From a virus, in the IMG/VR virus record IMGVR_UViG_3300046808_000281, positions 1 to 51,375 of that record: a stretch of 51,375 bases of DNA. The stretch is one strand, 5' to 3'. Below, in pieces: positions 22,144-32,600 of this stretch (positions are counted from its first letter, which is position 1; every line of letters begins with the position of its first letter). Both the position numbers and the translations under genes were made by a program. The notes below the pieces were generated by a model. That model had not been told where the DNA came from. It saw only the letters and a program-made list of their open reading frames with translations, and did no database searches.

Positions 22144-23022
22144 ATGGAAATATTGAGAGTTCCGTCAAGTGTTATTGCCTATAAGGCAACTGGGCTTACC
22201 CCAGGGGCAGAGTATTCGTATACTGTTCTAACCTTGGCGGATCACTCAGTACTTTCTGAAACAGGCACAGCAGATAGCAGTGGTTCGCTATCCATAGTAT
22301 TGCCATCAAATATTGACGGGGACTATGAAATTACAATTGATGGAGAAACATATGATGTATCTGTAGTGAGACCATATGTAGATCCTAACACTAAGGGAGA
22401 CACAGCTTCTGAGATACAGGCATATGCAGAGAATGAAGAGATTGCTAGAGCAATCATTGACTCAATTATTGCACCTGGATTTTACTACAAGAAGTATGTA
22501 CTAGACACGGTCGGAAATGGTTCTGACTACATTCCACTATGGGTGGATGCAAAAAAAGTTTTGAAGGTTTACGAAAATAACGTATGCATATATGATGCAA
22601 ACGATGCAGCTAACTATCCACGTTCTTTTAAGATAACAGAGGATAAGACTGCTATAGTTGAAAACTATACAGATATGGTAAATAGATCAGAAGGTGCCAA
22701 TGTTATATTGCCACTAGCTGCATCAGACAATGGTTCGGTAATTTACTTTACTGGTGGCTTTGTTAAGAATGCAGATTATAAGTTTGTGCTAGAAGTTGGC
22801 CACAAGAATGTCCCATCTGACATTGTGAGAGCAGCTTCATTATTGATTGACGATCTTGCATGCGGAAAGCTAGAATATTATAAGAGATTCGTTACTGCAT
22901 ATAATACAGATCAATTCAGAATTCAATTTGACAAGTCAAGTTTTGAGGGAACTGGAAACATCATTGTAGACAAAATACTTTCAAAGTATAACAAGTCTAT
23001 TCTTAAACTTGGAGTGTTATAA
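22144..23022 (+). CDS. Head-tail adaptor with N-terminal Ig-like domain
   Basis: 292 residues. Residues 1-75 form an Ig/Fn3-like unit (VIAYKATGLTPGAEYSYTVLT..., SGSLSIVLPSNIDGDYEITIDGETYDV). Residues 90-292 contain helices typical of connector adaptors (ASEIQAYAENEEIARAIIDSIIAPGFYYKKYV; DIVRAASLLIDDLACGKLEYYKRFVTAY) around a beta segment. Position directly after the capsid genes and before the stopper fits the adaptor that docks under the portal. The Ig-like extension is not usual for this family and may project from the neck. Confidence 0.5.
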   Translation: MEILRVPSSVIAYKATGLTPGAEYSYTVLTLADHSVLSETGTADSSGSLSIVLPSNIDGDYEITIDGETYDVSVVRPYVDPNTKGDTASEIQAYAENEEIARAIIDSIIAPGFYYKKYVLDTVGNGSDYIPLWVDAKKVLKVYENNVCIYDANDAANYPRSFKITEDKTAIVENYTDMVNRSEGANVILPLAASDNGSVIYFTGGFVKNADYKFVLEVGHKNVPSDIVRAASLLIDDLACGKLEYYKRFVTAYNTDQFRIQFDKSSFEGTGNIIVDKILSKYNKSILKLGVL

Positions 23023-23472
23023 ATGGTAGTCTGCGAAAAGACAGATTTTGTATTTCCGATGACAGCAGAGGTGTTCTATCCTACTGTTGAGCAAGGTGCC
23101 TATGGCAATGTGAAAAAGACTTGGATGCACAATAAAACTGTGGCTTGCTATTTTGCCTCAGCTGCTGGAGCTTCAAAAGAAGAAGTTATTCCAAATGTTA
23201 ATATCACAAAAGATCTAGTTCTTGTTGGTCGTGTAAAATCAGACATTCGCATTAATTCTCAAGAAGATGGTCAGGCCATTACCAATATTGTGGTTAGTAA
23301 CATTAAGGATACGCTTGGCAACAGAATCTACGTAGAAACATCTGGCGTACGTGATGGAAAGTCAACAATATTTGAGATAGCTTCACAAGAACCTATCGTT
23401 GGACCATTTGGAACTATTGAGTATTATAAGGTTGTCCTCCGCAGATCAGAAAATCAGGGGGCAGACGTATAA
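23023..23472 (+). CDS. Head-tail connector (stopper) protein
   Basis: 149 residues, beta-rich, with the order ADAPTOR-then-this-gene typical of stopper proteins (SPP1 gp16-like role). Visible pattern: TAEVFYPTVEQGAYGNVKKTWM near the start, a central KDLVLVGRVKSDIRI, and a terminal GPFGTIEYYKVVLRRSE. No catalytic motif. The assignment rests on gene order, size and fold pattern. Stop and next start overlap (TAATG). Confidence 0.5.
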   Translation: MVVCEKTDFVFPMTAEVFYPTVEQGAYGNVKKTWMHNKTVACYFASAAGASKEEVIPNVNITKDLVLVGRVKSDIRINSQEDGQAITNIVVSNIKDTLGNRIYVETSGVRDGKSTIFEIASQEPIVGPFGTIEYYKVVLRRSENQGADV

Positions 23473-24152
23473 TGGTTTTAGCAGTAGCCTGGAATGACAG
23501 AGAATTCATTAAAGAGATGAATAATCTTGTCTCTTACTCAAAAGGATTTCTTGATGGAGTTCAAAAAGGAAAAAACGCATTTTTGTCTAATCTTGGAAAG
23601 ATAACGATAGATTCATTAAAGGAATTTGTCGACTCAATGGCCAGAGTAGATAGAGATATGCTTCACCATGTATACGAGTGGAACCAAGTTGGCAATCCTT
23701 CAGCTAGATTATTTAATTTAACATATTCTGTTAACGGTGGTGGTCTAACTATCAACTCTACCCTAAGTCAGTCCAAGGTGGCTGCAAACGGCTCAAAAGA
23801 GCCATTCTACAACAAGGCAAGGATCATGGAGCTGGGCGTTCCAGTTACAATAAAGCCAAGGAAAAATGTACTTGTATTTGAGTCAAACGGAGAGACTGTG
23901 TTTACAAAGAAGCCAGTTGTAATAAACAATCCTGGTGGACAAGAAGTCCAGGGTGGCTTTGAGCAAACAATGGATACATTTTTCAATAGCTACTTTTCCC
24001 AGTCGTTCCTTGAGAGCAGTGGCATATCTAAATATTTAAAAACACCAACCCTTTATCACAAGTATTTGTCTCGTGGTGTTCGTGGTGGAGGAAGAGCATC
24101 TGGTGTATCAGCAGGGTATAGATGGATTTCAGAAGCAGGAGCTAACAACTAA
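23472..24152 (+). CDS. Neck protein, HK97 gp10-like
   Basis: 226 residues. The N-terminal helix region (FIKEMNNLVSYSKGFLDGVQKGKNAFLSNLGKITIDSLKEFVDSMAR) and later 'IMELGVPVTIKPRKNVLVFESNGETVFTKKPVVI' resemble minor tail/neck proteins of the gp10 type that complete the head-tail joint. The strand motif with TKK is commonly seen in that family. Role inferred from position between stopper and tail terminator. TAATG couplings at both ends. Confidence 0.5.
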   Translation: MVLAVAWNDREFIKEMNNLVSYSKGFLDGVQKGKNAFLSNLGKITIDSLKEFVDSMARVDRDMLHHVYEWNQVGNPSARLFNLTYSVNGGGLTINSTLSQSKVAANGSKEPFYNKARIMELGVPVTIKPRKNVLVFESNGETVFTKKPVVINNPGGQEVQGGFEQTMDTFFNSYFSQSFLESSGISKYLKTPTLYHKYLSRGVRGGGRASGVSAGYRWISEAGANN

Positions 24153-24751
24153 TGGCGATATACTATCCACCAGCGTTTATTAATGCATATTTGGCAGAGA
24201 AGGTTCCTGCAGAGCTTGGCTCTGGAAGATTTAGCAATGGACTTATGAAGTTCTTCCCAGCAAGTCCTACAGACATTGAGGCCCTAACTGAGACATTTCC
24301 AGATGCATCAGCTAACGTTTTTGCAGTTTATGACAGAATGCTCAAGATGAGACGTACACCATTTCCACACGTGAAGTCAGAGCAACTTCTATACTATTTC
24401 TATAAAATGGCTGGAGATCCAGTAGACCTTATCGAAACCACTCAGGTTGTTCAAGACCTACTAGATAGAGAAGATGAGTCAGCTCAAGAGCTAAATGCTT
24501 GGATTAAGACCTTGCCAGCTGGAAACCCAATACAGCTTAAAGACGATCAGGGCAAACTAATGTTTGATGAAAACAATATCCCTATTATGAGAGCCACAAT
24601 ATCTATTTCTGGTACAGACTTTTTACCAGTATTTTTCCATAAAATCAGAATTTATCAACTAGAAGAAACAAGGGACCTAATTGATTTTGGCACTGCCAGA
24701 ACCTATGCAGGTAACAAAATAATTATTGATTACGACTGGCATAAATCGTAA
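24152..24751 (+). CDS. Tail terminator/tail completion protein
   Basis: 199 residues. The segment MLKMRRTPFPHVKSEQLLYYFYK and the later FHKIRIYQLEETRDLIDFGTARTYAGNKIIIDYDW fit the alpha/beta plan of tail terminators. The gene comes directly before the major tail protein, the standard place for this function. The protein caps the tail tube and joins it to the neck. By-position assignment; the size is somewhat larger than average. Confidence 0.5.
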   Translation: MAIYYPPAFINAYLAEKVPAELGSGRFSNGLMKFFPASPTDIEALTETFPDASANVFAVYDRMLKMRRTPFPHVKSEQLLYYFYKMAGDPVDLIETTQVVQDLLDREDESAQELNAWIKTLPAGNPIQLKDDQGKLMFDENNIPIMRATISISGTDFLPVFFHKIRIYQLEETRDLIDFGTARTYAGNKIIIDYDWHKS

Positions 24752-24753
24752 TT

Positions 24754-24775
24754 TATAATAAAAGGGCGGTATACT
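24754..24775 (+). promoter_or_regulatory. Possible -10 elements for the major tail protein
   Basis: TATAAT at 24754-24759 and TATACT at 24770-24775 precede a leader of about 45-60 nt. The leader contains GGGCG (24764-24768) and CGCCC (24793-24797), which could pair. Ribosome site AGAGGTG precedes the ATG at 24827. Confidence 0.4.
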
Positions 24776-24826
24776 TATAACGAGGAAACAAACGCCCACT
24801 TATCCATAAAATAAGAGGTGAAAAAT

Positions 24827-25465
24827 ATGGCATATACACGTGGTACAAGTGCGAACATTATCGTTGGTGCAGCTGCCCTCTTCACATACGAAGACGGTGT
24901 GCTTACTGATGCAGATCTTCCAGCATACGCAACAGGTGAATCGTTTGTAGAAACACTACAGACTGGAGCCTCTGCACTAAACAACTGGACATCTGATGAT
25001 GGATTCCGCAACGTTGGTTATACCAGCAACGGTCTTGAGCTACAGTTCCAACCTGACTTCGGTGAGGTTTCAGTGGACCAGGTTCTTGACGTAGCCAAGC
25101 TTTACAAGCAAGGCATGCAGGTAAACATGAATACTACATTTGCTGAAGCTACACTAGAAAATCTTCTATTCGCTCTCGCAAGCAAGGACACCAACCTGAC
25201 TTCAGGTTCAGGTATCCAGACTCTGAATCTTTCAGCAGGTGAGCTTGGTGAGTGCCCAGTAGAGCGTGGTCTAGTTGCAGTTGGTCCTGGTACAGGAGAC
25301 TGTGCAGCAAATGAGGAAAGAATCTATGTTGCTTACCGTGCACTCTCAATTGAGAATGTTACAGTAGCAGCAAAGCGTGACGAGGCTACTCAGTTTGAGG
25401 TGTCTTTCCGTCTGCTTCCAAATGACTCAGCGTCATACGGTAAGATTGTTGACCGCACATTCTAA
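24827..25465 (+). CDS. Major tail (tube) protein
   Basis: 212 residues from the ATG at 24827, 5-6 nt after AGAGGTG; a GTG at 24818 is less likely. The order of tube-protein features is seen: N-terminal AYTRGTSANIIVGAAALFTYEDG, a central loop, GLELQFQPDFGEVSVDQVLDVAKLYKQG with the helix, then ENLLFALASKD and the final VTVAAKRDEATQFEVSFRLLPNDSASYG. It is followed at once by the strongest terminator in the window and precedes the tail chaperones, which is the expected place. It polymerises as rings to form the tail tube. Confidence 0.75.
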   Translation: MAYTRGTSANIIVGAAALFTYEDGVLTDADLPAYATGESFVETLQTGASALNNWTSDDGFRNVGYTSNGLELQFQPDFGEVSVDQVLDVAKLYKQGMQVNMNTTFAEATLENLLFALASKDTNLTSGSGIQTLNLSAGELGECPVERGLVAVGPGTGDCAANEERIYVAYRALSIENVTVAAKRDEATQFEVSFRLLPNDSASYGKIVDRTF

Positions 25466-25483
25466 TAATTTAATATAGAGAAG

Positions 25484-25520
25484 ACTGCCCTGGGAAATAT
25501 CCTGGGGCAGTTTTATTTTT
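25484..25520 (+). terminator. Rho-independent terminator after the major tail gene
   Basis: An 11-bp stem (ACTGCCCTGGG with CCTGGGGCAGT, two wobble pairs) has a 6-nt loop AAATAT and is followed by TTTATTTTT. It is a textbook intrinsic terminator that isolates the abundant tube message; the next promoter begins at its last base. Confidence 0.88.
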
Positions 25521-25528
25521 GCTATAAT
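25520..25528 (+). promoter_or_regulatory. Extended -10 promoter TGCTATAAT, leaderless start
   Basis: TGCTATAAT ends exactly 6 nt before the ATG at 25535, with no ribosome site. The region where a -35 would lie is the terminator stem, so the promoter must rely on its extended -10. Confidence 0.78.
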
Positions 25529-25534
25529 GTAATA

Positions 25535-26236
25535 ATGGCAACTAGCGTACATAAAACAGCAATGGTAGAGACTATGGATGGGACATCTATCTTAGTTGCC
25601 CCACTAAAAATAAAGTATCTTAGAGAGTTTATGGATTCTTTTAACTTTATGAAAGATGCCCCAAATGATTCTATTGCCCTGACGTTCATGTCAGATTGTG
25701 TCAGGGTAGCTATGCAACAGTTCTACCCATCTATATCTACAGTATCTCAGGTAGAGGATATGTTTGACCTATCTACTATGCGAACAATCCTACATATTTC
25801 TGCTGGTATTAGTGTTGATCCAGAAGAAGAGGATTTGGCAGAGCAGGCAAAGTCAGACAAAGAGGGTAACTCTTGGGAGACTTTCGACCTAGTTGCACTT
25901 GAGGCAGAAGTGTTCTCTCTTGGGATATGGAAAGATTTTGATGATCTAGAACAGTCTCTATCTCTACAAGAATTAACCGCTATCCTTGAGGCAAAGAGAG
26001 AGCGTGACTACGAAGATAAAAAGTTTGCAGCTGCTTTGCAGGGGGTAGACCTAGATGAGCAATCTGGCAAGAAAAAAGAAGAAGATCCATGGGAAGCAAT
26101 GAAGGCAAGAGTCTTTAGCGGTGGTAAAGCAAATGACTCAAACGACATATTAGCATATCAGGGACAGAATGCAAACAAGGCTGGATTTGGAATTGGCATG
26201 GGCCTAGGCTATGAAGATTTAAGGCAAAAATCTTAA
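25535..26236 (+). CDS. Tail assembly chaperone, long form
   Basis: 233 residues. The N-terminal ~95 residues (DGTSILVAPLKIKYLREFMDSF..., CVRVAMQQFYPSIS, VEDMFDLSTMRTILHISAG) align with nearly the whole of the next gene. The remaining ~140 residues are helical and charged, with an extended polar end. This is the size and plan of the frameshifted long chaperone (lambda gpGT type), but here it is one open frame with its own promoter. Such proteins coat the tape measure and recruit tube subunits. Translated from a leaderless start, which may set its level relative to the short form. Confidence 0.65.
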   Translation: MATSVHKTAMVETMDGTSILVAPLKIKYLREFMDSFNFMKDAPNDSIALTFMSDCVRVAMQQFYPSISTVSQVEDMFDLSTMRTILHISAGISVDPEEEDLAEQAKSDKEGNSWETFDLVALEAEVFSLGIWKDFDDLEQSLSLQELTAILEAKRERDYEDKKFAAALQGVDLDEQSGKKKEEDPWEAMKARVFSGGKANDSNDILAYQGQNANKAGFGIGMGLGYEDLRQKS

Positions 26237-26242
26237 TCCTCT

Positions 26243-26251
26243 ATGCTATAA
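26243..26251 (+). promoter_or_regulatory. Extended -10 promoter TGCTATAAT for the short chaperone/tape measure
   Basis: TGCTATAAT gives a start near 26258 and a ~32-nt leader with the ribosome site AAGGAGG at 26278-26284 before the GTG at 26290. Confidence 0.65.
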
Positions 26252-26289
26252 TAATATATAACCACAAGATATGTTCATAAGGAGGAACA

Positions 26290-26607
26290 GTGTCAACAAC
26301 TACTAATGAAGACAAGAAAATCACTCTTATTGATGGAACAGAGATTTCAATCAGACCGCTAAAGGTTTCTCTATTGCGTCCATTTTTGAAAAAGTTTGAG
26401 GGTATCGCAAAGGTAGCAGATAACAACGACAAGTCTATGGACTTGCTAATGGAATGCGTACAAATTGCAATGCAGCAATACAAGCCAGAATTGGCTGAAG
26501 ATATTAAGGTTCTAGAAGACAACCTAGACCTTCCAACAGTGTACAAGATTATCGAAGAGGCTTCTGGATCGAACCTTGGAGAGGGCCTTGCAGCACTCAA
26601 AAACTAG
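26290..26607 (+). CDS. Tail assembly chaperone, short form
   Basis: 105 residues starting at a GTG 5 nt after AAGGAGG. Conserved with the long form at DGTEISIRPLKVSLLRPFLKKF, ECVQIAMQQYKPEL, LEDNLDLPTVYKIIEEASG. It corresponds to the lambda gpG-type short chaperone, normally produced from the same start as the long form. Here it is a separate gene with its own promoter and a strong ribosome site, so the short form can be made in excess by expression strength. The C AAA AAC sequence at its end is not followed by a long -1 frame. Confidence 0.65.
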   Translation: MSTTTNEDKKITLIDGTEISIRPLKVSLLRPFLKKFEGIAKVADNNDKSMDLLMECVQIAMQQYKPELAEDIKVLEDNLDLPTVYKIIEEASGSNLGEGLAALKN

Positions 26608-26622
26608 TAGAGGTGCTAATTA

Positions 26623-29600
26623 ATGGCTGATATCCAATCAAATATTCGTGTCAATATAGATACTGCCGAAGCTCTGGCATCTATTAAGGCACTCCAAAGA
26701 CAGATATCAACCTTCCAGAAGGAGATGGCATCATCTTCGACTGCAAATGCTCTAGCTGCAAAAAATCTACAGAAATCATTAATAGATGATATTAATGCTA
26801 CTGGAAAGTTTTCTGCAAGCCTAAAGACAATTAGCTCTACTACAGACACATTTACAAAAGCACTTGAGAAGAATAAGCTCTCGCTTGGGCAGTATTTCAA
26901 ATATGGAATGGCTTCAAGCAAGAGCTTTTCTCGTATGTTCCAAAACGAGTTTGACACAGTTAATAAGGTTGCTCGTGAAAGAGTAAAGGATCTTCAAACA
27001 CAATATATCTCTCTTGGTAGAGATGCAAGCGGTGCACTAAAGTCTATTGCTGTTAGACCACTAGCACTTGACATGGAAGACCTTGGAACCAAAGCACAAA
27101 TCGCTGCACAGCGTACACAAATTTTTAATCAGATTCTTAAGCAAGGATCTACAAACCTTCTAAACTTTGGTAAGAATACCCAGTGGGCTGGTCGCCAGCT
27201 TATGGTTGGTTTTACCATTCCGCTATCTATTTTTGGAACTGCAGCTGCACAAGAGTTTAAGAAGGTTGAAGAGGCTTCGATTAAGTTTAGAAGAGTATAC
27301 GGCGATGCCTTTACTCCAGTAGAGCAAACTAACGCCATGCTTGACCAGATTAAAGAGCTTGGAATTGAGCTAACTAAGTATGGAATTAGCCTTGACCAAA
27401 CTCTAGGTCTGGCAGCAGATGCAGCAGCAATGGGTAACACTGGACAAAAGCTTATTGCTCAGGTAGAACAGTCAACAAAGCTTGCAGTTCTTGGACAGAC
27501 AGCAACCCAAGATGCATTGGCTACCACCATCTCTCTTACTGACGCTTTTGGATATTCAACAAAACAGCTTGCAGACAAAACAAACTTCCTTAACGCTGTA
27601 GAAAACCAAACAGTTCTTTCTATTGAGGACTTGACAACTGCAATTCCAAAGGCTGGACCAGTAGTTAAGCAGCTAGGTGGTGACGTAGAGGATCTATCAT
27701 TCTTCATGACAGCGATGAAGGAAGGTGGAATTAATGCATCAGAAGGTGCTAACGCTCTAAAGTCTGGTTTGGCATCTTTGATTAACCCAACAGAAAAAGC
27801 AAGAATGATGCTTCTTGGTATGGGTATCGATATGCGAAAGATTCTTGATACCAACCAGGGAAATGTTTCTGGCGTTGTAGTAGACTTTGCAAAGGCACTT
27901 GATCAACTAGATCCGACAACAAGAGCACAGGCAATTGAGCAGCTTTTCGGTAAGTTCCAGTTCTCACGTCTATCTACTCTATTCCAAAACGTAATTGCTG
28001 AGGGAACTCAGGCACAGCGTGTTCTAGAGCTAAGCAGTATGACAGCATCAGATCTTGCTGCACTATCTGCAAAAGAGCTTGCAACAGTAGAAGAGTCACC
28101 TCTATATAAGTTCCAGGCTGCACTTGAAAAGTTCCAAGCAGCAATGGCACCAGTTGGTGAACAGTTCATGAAGATGGTAACTCCATTTATTGAGTTTGGA
28201 ACAAAGATTTTGAACATGTTTAATGGCATGACTGATGGTGCAAAGGGATTCATTACCACAATTGTAGGTTTGGCTGGTGTAGTTGCTCCAGTGTTTATTA
28301 TGGCATTTGGTCTTATCGCTAACGCTCTTGCGAACGGTATGAAGGGGTTCTTGTTCCTAAAGAATGCACTACAGGGAACACTAAAGGAAACTAATGATCT
28401 AGGTGAGCAAACTCAGTACATGACATCTGAGCAACTGCAAGCAGCAGCTGTAGCATCATCGCTTGATCAGGTTCATGGAAAACTTGTTCAAACATTTACA
28501 TCTGAAGCAGGTGCTATTGATAAGCTTCGTACTGCAATGGAGAGAGCAGCACTTGCACAAGCTAAGTTTGGTGGTGTTAGCGTAGCTCGTGGAGCTAAGC
28601 CAAAGAACTTTGCAGATGGTGGAATGGTTGTTTCTGGTCCAGGTGGACCAAAGGGAGACAAGATTCCTGCAAACCTTTCTGACGGAGAAGTTGTTCTATC
28701 TGCAGAGACAGTACAGGAAAATCCAAATATTGTTGCAGCACTTCTAGCAGGTGGAAAAGTAAAGATTCCAGGATTTAAAAAGGGTGGTGGCCCAGGATCT
28801 CCAAAGGGTTCTATATCATTTGGCGACTCCTCTATGGACATTAATGCTTCACAAACAGCAATAGACAGAATTCAGACAATCCTTGACGGTATAACAGATG
28901 ACTTTATTAAGGTAGATCAAAAGGGTGACGTAATTGAAAAGCTATTTGCTTCTTTGGCAACTATGTCAGAAGAAGGCAAGGTAAGCCTAAAGAAGTTCTT
29001 CCAGGCATTTGCAGTAGCAGCAGAGGATGTTAGCGGTCAGAATGTCTCTAATCAAGTAAATAAGTTCTATGCAGAAAACCTTGGCGTAAAGGGTAAGCCA
29101 ATGAAGTATTCTGCAACTGGTGTTGGAACTATTCAGCAGCAGGCAGATAAGGCAGGAAGAGCAGACGAGCTTCAGAGAGCAAGAATGCGTCTTGCTGCAG
29201 AAGAGTCTCTAGGACTTCCAGGCGGACAATACCAGATTGACAGAGCACACAGATTGCCAGTTGGTGGAGCTGCAAAGTCGTTGCCAGAAGCATGGGACAT
29301 GAAGGGCGTTAACCCTCAGACACACACTGAAAATCAGATTTCAAATTACTTAGCAGGAGAGCAAAAGGTAAAGGCTTTCTATGACAAGTACATGGCACAG
29401 CTAGAAAAGATGCGTACCGAGGGCAAGGTGTCTGAGGACCAATATCTATCTATTAAGAATAAGATTAATTCAAACCTTGCTCTTTCAGAAGTAGAGCTTG
29501 CAACCCAAGCAGACGTTCTTGAAGCAATCACTGCAGAAGACAAGAAAACTTGGGAAAGCTCTAAGGCTATGCAGAATGCATACAATGACTCAAAGAGAGC

Positions 29601-32600
29601 AGTTGCAGGTGCAAGAGTTTCTGGTGGTCTATCTACAAATCCTAATGTTGGTGTAGCAAGTTCTGCAGAAGCAACATCTTTTGCAGCTGGCATTGATGCA
29701 GCTAAGGATAAGGTTAGAGCTGCAGGAACAAGAACAGTGCAGAATTTTGCAGATGGCGTTAACGCAGAGTCTGAGTCTGCATCCCCATCAAAGAAGACAA
29801 GAAGAGCTGCCAAGAACCTCGTTGACGGAGTTGTTGAGGCAATCAACGAGGGTAAAGATGATGTAAAAGCAGCTGCAGCAAATAACCAAACCGCAAAGGC
29901 AGAAGCAAGTAGACAACAGCTTTACGGTGGACAGATGCCAACATCACAAGATAAGTCTATGAGACGAAACCGTGAAAGAAAGTCTACGGTTGGTGCTGCT
30001 CTTGAAAAGCAACAACAGAGAAATGTTGCAGCATTTAACCAAAGTGTACAGAAAACTTCAGACTCATTTGCTAAGTTTAATTCTAAAATGATGGCATTCT
30101 CTAGCGTACTAGGCTCTGTATCTCTTATTGCTGGAATGTTTGGAAATGACCTTGGTGGTCTTGGTGCAGCTATTACTGGAGTTTCTTCAGTTATGTTTAC
30201 ATTGTCAATGATGTCTAACATGCTTATTAATGCTGAAAGACTTCAGCTTGCAATCAAGGCAGCATCATATGTTGCACAGCAAGCATTTAATACTGGACTG
30301 GGCAGATCAGTTGCAGTTGCTCGCATGTTTGTTCTTGGACTACTTGGAACTAACGTGGCTCAGACAGCTGCCACAGCATCAACCACTGGACTTGCAGTTG
30401 GTGCAGGTGCAGCAGCACTATCTCTATGGTCTCTAATTTGGCCAATTGCTGCTGTTGTTGCTGCTATCGCAGCACTTGGATTTGGAATTAAGGCACTATT
30501 CGATTGGTTTGGAGATCAGAAGGCACAGATTACTGGGCTTGGTGATACTGCTGCTATGGCTGCAGAGAAGGTGGCTGCACTTGGCGAGGCACTTGGAGTT
30601 ACGGTAACTGATATTGATTTGTCTAATCGTGTTGGAGTTGAATCTGGTACAACTGCAGATCAGCAAACAATGCAGCAAAAGGTTGAGGCATCAACTTATG
30701 GATCTGAAGGAAAGAGCTTTACAGAATACTTTGGCGACAACATTACAGCAGTTAAGAATGCTACAAAGGGAGATGCCACAGCTGCACTTGAATCACTAGC
30801 TCTTCAGCTAGGAAACTCTGGTTTTGGTCCTGAGACAGTAGATGGAATCATCAGAGCCATTGCATCTGCAGCTGAAAGAAAAGACCTTGACCTAAGTTTT
30901 GCTAGTGTTAATCTTGGTCTAGAAACACCAGAAGGTATGGCACAGCTTGACAAGCAAGTTGCATCTGCAGCAAAGACTCTTAATGATATCGCAGGAAAGC
31001 AGGGAACACAGCTCACCAACTTAGTTGCTGGTGGTGCATACAACTCAAATGCTGCAGCAAACACCCTGTCTACTGATGAAACAAAGTCTGTAGAGGTTGC
31101 TGGTGGACAAATTGGAACATCGCTAAAAGCACTCTCTAATAGCTTTGAAATGGGAACCATTGATGCAACTACACTTATAGACAAAATATCTCAAGTTGGT
31201 GCAAGCTTTGATTCCATGACAGATGAGGCTAAAATTATTGCATTGCCACAGATTGCAGAAGCGATGGGAATGACAGAAGCCATTGAAGGTGTAAATAATA
31301 TCAATGACCAGTTCCTTATCCTAAAGGCAACTGCAGCTGGTGTTACAATTACTGATGATCAGCTAGAAGTTTTGAAAAAGGGTAAAGCTGCAGGTACAAA
31401 GTACACAAAGGTACTTCAGACAATTACTGGTGCAATTAATACTGCTGCCGTTGCTACAGAAAATCAGAATAAGGCACAGGAAGCACTTAACGTATCTCTT
31501 GCTGTGCAGGAGCAGGCAGATAATGTTCAAAAGAATATTGACACATATAACTCATTACTACAGCTAGAGGGCGTAACCCTTACTACTGCAGAGGCAATTA
31601 GGTATGCAAGCAATGCTGCAATTCAAGATGCTATGGCTAAAGTTGAGGCAGCCAAGGGCACTGACCAGTATTCGACTGCATTGAATAATCTTAAGGGTGC
31701 ACTAAATAACCTAGTAACTGCAGATAGACAATGGGAAAAGATTAACTCAAAGGGTAGTGGTGGACAGAAGTCAGCATATCAGCAAGCAATTGAGGCTCTG
31801 AGAAATCAAAGAAAAGAAATTCAGCAAACTGTTAGAGCTTATGGCCTTATGACTAAAGCTAACATTAGTGCAGGTGCTGCATGGAAGTATGCAAATGACG
31901 CAACTATTGCTGCTGGTTTGGCTACTGCAAAAACTGCAAAGCAGATTAAGGCAATTACAGATGCAATCAAACTTCTTGAAAGAGAAAACCTAAAGAACGC
32001 ATTTGGAAACTTTACAAAGGAAAATGCTGCAGCAAAAGAGACACTTAACAGTCAGCTAAAGATGGCAAGTGCATTAGGTGCAGTTGGTGCTTCTGCAGAA
32101 GAAGTTGACGCATTGCTTTCAGATGAAAACTTGTCAGCAGGATTTAAGGCAGGAACTGTTAGTGCTAAACAGCTAGAAGATGCCCTTGCAAGAATCCGTG
32201 CGAACAAAGAGATTGAAATTAAGATTAAGATGCAGACTGCAGAAGGTATGCAGGAACTATTTGATGATGCATATAGCATGGTGCAGGAATCGTTTGATGC
32301 ACAAGAAACTCAAATTGATCTTGACTTTAGATTTGGCACAAACCTGAGTGGCAAGAATAAAGACCTAATTAACACTGACAAGATTGATGAAACAATTGAA
32401 AATGCTCAAAATCAAATTGCTGACCTTGCCTACCAGGTAGATGACTACGAAGCAGGAATTCAGCAGATTCAGTGGCAAGAAGATGAGATCAACAAGAAGT
32501 ATGAAGAGCGTAGTAAAGCACTTGATAGAATTCAAAAGGCAAATGACGCTATCACAAGGCAGAATAAAGCTCAGCTAACTATTGCAGATGCTCTGAGCCA

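Noticed and set aside
26595-26630. Possible -1 frameshift at C AAA AAC near the end of the short chaperone
   Set aside because: The heptamer is not a full X XXY YYZ site, and the -1 frame ends about nine codons later at 26628, so no long chaperone form could result. The separate long paralogue explains the need.
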